8,323 bases of DNA, taken from the NCBI GenBank assembly GCA_041581935.1, contig JBFICP010000142.1, positions 1 to 8,323 of the forward strand. Direction: 5' to 3'. The notes beneath the pieces are model-generated. The model saw nothing but the letters and a program-made list of their open reading frames with translations. It was not told the origin of the DNA and did not search any database. The stretch's first letter is position 1. Each line of letters starts with the position of its first letter. The position numbers and the translations under genes were made by a program. Origin of the DNA: JAABYT01 sp041581935. GTDB lineage: Bacteria; Pseudomonadota; Gammaproteobacteria; HK1. This document shows positions 5,485-8,323 of this stretch, one piece after another.

Positions 5485-6026
5485 CTCAGGGCAGAACGGC
5501 CGTTTTTGTCATTTCCTCGGTGCTCTGTACGGTACCCATCGGGGCGCAGGCGCTATCGACCGATCGCGAGCAACCCATTCAAATCGAAGCAAACGCCGCC
5601 GAGGCGGATAACCGTAAGCAGATTACCGTATATCGGGGCGACGTCGTCATTACTCAGGGCACATTGCGGATTACGGGTGATACGGTATGGATTCATTACG
5701 ACGATGCCAACACGATCACCAAGGCGGTTTCGGAGGGTAACCCCGCAAAGTTCCGTCAGCTTCCAGATGGCAAGGAAAACTACATGACTGCGGACGCCGA
5801 GCGCATGGAATATCATGCCGATAAGGATATGATCCTGTTGCTGGGAAACGCGCGCTACGGGGAAGGAAGGGACACTATTATCGCGCCGCGAATCATATAT
5901 GATTCGCGTCGGGGTCTTGCCAAAGCCGGCGCGAGTCCCGACGGTGGTCAAGCAAGCGATTCGACAAAGGGTCAATCGGACAAGTCGGATCGAGTAAGGA
6001 TCACGATTACACCGAAAAAGAAATGA
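5478..6026 (+). CDS. lptA: LPS transport periplasmic bridge protein LptA
   Basis: LptA forms the periplasmic beta-jellyroll filament that carries LPS from LptC to LptD. The 182-residue product has a Sec signal peptide (hydrophobic core about 7-22, probable cleavage after GAQA at 22-25). The OstA-like domain follows, with QPIQIEANAAEAD (32-44), the Y-x-GDVVITQGTL strand (52-63), NPAKFRQ (88-94), AERMEYHADKDMILLLGNA (107-125) and a Lys/Ser-rich tail, as in E. coli LptA (185 residues). No ATG lies in frame near the N-terminus. TTG at 5478 is the first usable start, and without it the signal peptide would be lost. The n-region then has only one charged residue, and no clear Shine-Dalgarno is present. 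This leaves room for a frameshift or sequence error at 5464-5480. The stop overlaps an ATG (ATGA, 6023-6026). Confidence 0.9.
   Translation: MLAQGRTAVFVISSVLCTVPIGAQALSTDREQPIQIEANAAEADNRKQITVYRGDVVITQGTLRITGDTVWIHYDDANTITKAVSEGNPAKFRQLPDGKENYMTADAERMEYHADKDMILLLGNARYGEGRDTIIAPRIIYDSRRGLAKAGASPDGGQASDSTKGQSDKSDRVRITITPKKK
5887..5908. repeat. Perfect 22-bp palindrome inside lptA
   Basis: The arm CGCGAATCATA (5887-5897) is followed directly by its exact reverse complement TATGATTCGCG (5898-5908). Skipping one mismatched pair, two more pairs extend it outward (5884-5885 with 5910-5911). It is AT-rich at its centre, unlike the surroundings, and contains TATGAT, a five-of-six match to a -10 box. 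It encodes part of APRIIYDSRRG near residues 136-146 of LptA. It could act as a protein-binding site, mRNA hairpin or internal promoter element, or be coincidental. Confidence 0.6.
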
Positions 6027-6073
6027 ATGCGCCGGGAACTCTCATTGCCCTGCGTGATGTCGTTAATCCATGA
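6023..6073 (+). other. 16-codon minicistron bridging lptA and lptB
   Basis: An ATG overlapping the lptA stop (ATGA at 6023-6026) opens a 16-codon frame, MNAPGTLIALRDVVNP. Its TGA stop (6071-6073) overlaps the lptB ATG (ATGA at 6070-6073). It fills almost exactly the lptA-lptB gap, where no good Shine-Dalgarno for lptB is visible. A ribosome could pass from lptA to lptB through it by reinitiation. The peptide matches nothing I recognise and may have no function of its own. Confidence 0.4.
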
Positions 6074-6795
6074 GTGTTCTGACGGCGCGTAGCCTCGCCA
6101 AGCGTTACAATTCGCGCGCTGTCGTGAACGATGTCAGCCTGAGCGTTCGCAGCGGCGAGGTCGTCGGCCTGCTCGGCCCCAACGGTGCCGGCAAGACCAC
6201 GAGCTTCTACATGATTACGGGATTGGTGGCGAGTGACGGCGGCGCCGTTCACCTCGACACCAAGGATTTGACTCGCTATCCCATGCACGCCAGGGCTCGT
6301 CTGGGCCTCGGCTATCTTCCCCAGGAGCCATCGGTTTTCCGTCGCCTCAGCGTGGAGGACAACGTCCTCGCAATCCTCGAGGCGCAGCCCGGGCTCGAGC
6401 CTGCCGAGCAAAAAAAGCGCCTGGAGGAGCTGCTCGAGGAGCTGCACGTCGGACATTTGAGGCGCCACCTCGGCGAGAGCCTCTCGGGTGGCGAGCGGCG
6501 CCGCGTGGAAATCGCCAGGGCACTCGCATCTGAGCCGAAGTTCATGCTCCTCGACGAGCCCTTCGCCGGCGTCGATCCCATTTCTATCATCGATATCAAG
6601 AGAATAATCAAATACTTGAGCGAGCGCAGTATCGGCGTGCTGATAACCGACCACAATGTGCGCGAGACCCTGGACATATGCGATAGAGCGTATATCGTGA
6701 GCGAAGGGCGCATAATCGCCGAGGGCAGGCCGGATGCCATTCTGAACGACAAGAGAGTTCGAGAGGTCTATCTGGGACACGATTTCAGGTTGTAA
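6070..6795 (+). CDS. lptB: LPS export ABC transporter ATPase LptB
   Basis: LptB is the cytoplasmic ATPase dimer that powers LPS extraction from the inner membrane through LptF and LptG. The 241-residue protein, E. coli length, carries every nucleotide-binding motif: Walker A GPNGAGKTT (36-44), Q-loop Q85, signature LSGGE (138-142), Walker B FMLLDEP (158-164, catalytic E163) and the switch H195. F90 and R91, in the groove that contacts the LptF/G coupling helices in E. coli, are conserved. The C-terminal VREVYLGHDFRL is typical of LptB and distinguishes it from LivF-like relatives. The ATG at 6070 is in the expected place; initiation probably relies on coupling, since no clear ribosome-binding site precedes it. 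The permease genes lptF and lptG are not in the window. Confidence 0.97.
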   Translation: MSVLTARSLAKRYNSRAVVNDVSLSVRSGEVVGLLGPNGAGKTTSFYMITGLVASDGGAVHLDTKDLTRYPMHARARLGLGYLPQEPSVFRRLSVEDNVLAILEAQPGLEPAEQKKRLEELLEELHVGHLRRHLGESLSGGERRRVEIARALASEPKFMLLDEPFAGVDPISIIDIKRIIKYLSERSIGVLITDHNVRETLDICDRAYIVSEGRIIAEGRPDAILNDKRVREVYLGHDFRL

Positions 6796-6823
6796 AGGCC
6801 CCTCCTCAGCGCCGATGGCGGCC

Positions 6824-6832
6824 TGCTAAAAT
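6824..6832 (+). promoter_or_regulatory. Candidate extended -10 promoter for rpoN
   Basis: TGCTAAAAT combines a TGn extension with a five-of-six -10 box in the 66-bp lptB-rpoN gap. No -35 resembling TTGACA is present, which is acceptable for extended -10 promoters. A start near 6839 would give a leader of roughly 23 bases. It would let rpoN be expressed independently of the lpt genes. No terminator is seen in the gap, so read-through from lptB is also likely. Confidence 0.45.
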
Positions 6833-6861
6833 TTAAAGATAAAAGCCCGTAATTCCGCGAC

Positions 6862-8295
6862 ATGAAGCAATCCCTCCAGCTCCGCCTGGGTCAGCACCTG
6901 ACCATGACCCCGCAGTTGCAGCAGGCCATTCGGCTGCTGCAACTCTCGACCATGGAGCTGCAGATGGAGGTGCAGGAGGCGCTCGAGTCGAACCTCATGC
7001 TCGAGGTCGACGAGGATGGCAACACCACGTCAGGGGCGGAAGCGGCAGAGGAAGGCGGCGCACCCGAGCAGGACGTTGCCCCCGATGACATACCGGCTGA
7101 GCTGCCGGTGGACAGTGCCTGGGAAGATATCTACGACGGATTGCCGGTGCACCACGGCGCGCCGGATTACAACGGTTTCGACTTCGAGAATCCCCGCGCG
7201 GGCATCGAGACCCTCAACGAGCATCTGCTCTGGCAGCTCGGGCTTACCCGGATGAGTGAGCTGGACCAGGCCATCGCCACGGCGATCATCGACAGCATCG
7301 ACGAAGACGGCTACCTGAGCACGTCGCTCGAGGAAATCCAAAAGAGCTTGACGACCCCGGAGTTGGAGATCGACATTGCGGAGATCGAGGCCGTGCTACA
7401 TCAAGTTCAGAACTTCGATCCCATCGGTGTAGGCGCGCGAGACCTGCGCGAATGTCTCTCGATTCAGCTTCGAAATTTCCCCGAGAATACACCCTGGCGG
7501 CAGGCAGCGGCGAAGCTCGTCAACGAGCATCTGGACCTTCTCGGGCACCGCGACTTCACACAGCTGATGCGGCTGCTCAAGCTCGAAAAAGAGGAACTCC
7601 AGGAAGTCATCGAGCTGATCAAGACGCTTTCGCCGAGGCCGGGAGACGCCATTCAGTCGAGTCAACCCGAATACGTAATCCCGGACGTTTTCGTGCGCAA
7701 CATCAAGGGCACATGGCGCGTCGAGCTCAATCCGGACGCGTTTCCGAAAGTGCGGGTGAACTCACAGTACGCTAGCCTGATCCGGCGCGCCGACAACAGC
7801 GCCGACAACAACTGCCTCAAGACACACTTGCAGGAAGCGCGCTGGCTGATAAAAAGCCTACGCAGCCGAAGCGAGACCCTGCTGAAGGTCGCGACGTGCA
7901 TCGTCAAGCGTCAAAAAGCATTCTTCGAGTACGGCGAAGAGGCGATGAAGCCGATGGTTCTGCACGATATTGCCGAAGAGGTGGATATGCACGAATCGAC
8001 GATCTCGCGGGTCACGACACAAAAATACATGCATACCCCGCGTGGTCTCTACGAGCTCAAGTACTTCTTCTCCAGCCACGTTAGTACTGAAAGCGGTGCG
8101 GAGTGTTCGTCCACCGCCATTCGAGCTCTCTTGAAGAAGCTCATTGCGGCCGAGAATTCTCAAAAGCCACTGAGCGACAGTAAGCTTGCCGCCATTTTAT
8201 CGGAGCAGGGCATCAAGGTGGCGCGACGCACTGTCGCGAAGTATCGGGAGTCCATGGCGATTCCTTCGTCGAGTGAACGTAAATCGCTGATGTGA
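6862..8295 (+). CDS. rpoN: RNA polymerase sigma-54 factor RpoN
   Basis: RpoN directs core RNA polymerase to -24/-12 promoters and needs bacterial enhancer-binding ATPases for open-complex formation. The 477-residue protein is complete. Region I (about 1-50) is the glutamine/leucine-rich MTPQLQQAIRLLQLSTMELQ type that binds activators. Region II (about 50-115) is acidic and variable. The core-binding domain includes DSIDEDGYLS (144-153) and FDPIGVGARDLRECL (185-199). The helix-turn-helix is near 366-390 (LHDIAEEVDMHESTISRVT), followed by PRGLYELKYFFS. The RpoN box ARRTVAKYRE lies at 454-463 and reads the -24 element. The ATG start gives the universal MKQSLQLRLGQ N-terminus, although no clear Shine-Dalgarno precedes it. 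The position after lptB matches E. coli, where hpf, ptsN and rapZ follow; those would lie beyond the window. Confidence 0.98.
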   Translation: MKQSLQLRLGQHLTMTPQLQQAIRLLQLSTMELQMEVQEALESNLMLEVDEDGNTTSGAEAAEEGGAPEQDVAPDDIPAELPVDSAWEDIYDGLPVHHGAPDYNGFDFENPRAGIETLNEHLLWQLGLTRMSELDQAIATAIIDSIDEDGYLSTSLEEIQKSLTTPELEIDIAEIEAVLHQVQNFDPIGVGARDLRECLSIQLRNFPENTPWRQAAAKLVNEHLDLLGHRDFTQLMRLLKLEKEELQEVIELIKTLSPRPGDAIQSSQPEYVIPDVFVRNIKGTWRVELNPDAFPKVRVNSQYASLIRRADNSADNNCLKTHLQEARWLIKSLRSRSETLLKVATCIVKRQKAFFEYGEEAMKPMVLHDIAEEVDMHESTISRVTTQKYMHTPRGLYELKYFFSSHVSTESGAECSSTAIRALLKKLIAAENSQKPLSDSKLAAILSEQGIKVARRTVAKYRESMAIPSSSERKSLM

Positions 8296-8307
8296 ACGCG
8301 TTTGGCC

Positions 8308-8322
8308 TCGTGAAAATCACGA
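8308..8322. repeat. Short inverted repeat after rpoN
   Basis: TCGTGA (8308-8313) and TCACGA (8317-8322) form a 6-bp stem with an AAA loop, 12 bases past the rpoN stop and running to the window edge. It may be a terminator stem or an operator upstream of the next gene, but what follows cannot be seen. Confidence 0.25.
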
Positions 8323-8323
8323 A

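Noticed and set aside
5478..5505. TTAGCTCAGG followed by AACGGCCGTTTTT, resembling a tRNA D-arm and a terminator
   Set aside because: No acceptor, anticodon or T-arm can be formed nearby; the 10-bp palindrome has no loop and lies inside the lptA signal-peptide codons.

Overview
The window is a compact, GC-rich stretch of a Gram-negative chromosome, most likely a gammaproteobacterium. The main evidence is the gene order yrbG-kdsD-kdsC-lptC-lptA-lptB-rpoN, which matches the E. coli yrbG-rpoN locus. A complete amgK-murU cell-wall recycling pair, known from Pseudomonas and absent from E. coli, points to a non-enteric lineage. No mobile element, CRISPR array, tRNA or rRNA is visible, and gene density is high throughout.

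Layout. Bases 1-107 hold the 3' end of a plus-strand gene with a ComEA-type helix-hairpin-helix. It converges on the minus-strand pair murU (238-909) and amgK (906-1937), and a very GC-rich hairpin lies in the 130-bp gap between them. A divergent intergenic region of about 160 bp (1938-2097) separates amgK from the plus-strand genes. These are yrbG (2098-3057, Ca2+/cation antiporter family), a 156-bp gap with a hairpin, then a tight run: kdsD (3214-4263), kdsC (4264-4809), lptC (4817-5467), lptA (about 5478-6026), lptB (6070-6795), and rpoN (6862-8295) behind a short gap with a candidate extended -10 promoter. The window ends just after rpoN.

How the genes work together. KdsD makes arabinose 5-phosphate from ribulose 5-phosphate, and KdsC removes phosphate from Kdo 8-phosphate; these are two of the early steps of Kdo supply for the LPS inner core. 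LptC, LptA and LptB are, respectively, the inner-membrane bitopic subunit, the periplasmic bridge and the ATPase of the LPS export machine. AmgK and MurU convert recycled MurNAc to MurNAc-1-phosphate and then UDP-MurNAc, bypassing the de novo route. RpoN is sigma-54. The window is thus a cell-envelope locus with a sigma factor at its end.

I see no undescribed multi-gene system here. The points worth a second look are small. Tiny reading frames bridge lptC-lptA (6 codons) and lptA-lptB (16 codons), built on ATGA stop/start overlaps; at the lptC-lptA junction a single missing base would explain the arrangement equally well. There is a perfect 22-bp palindrome inside lptA. Non-AUG starts are frequent at the coupled gene junctions.
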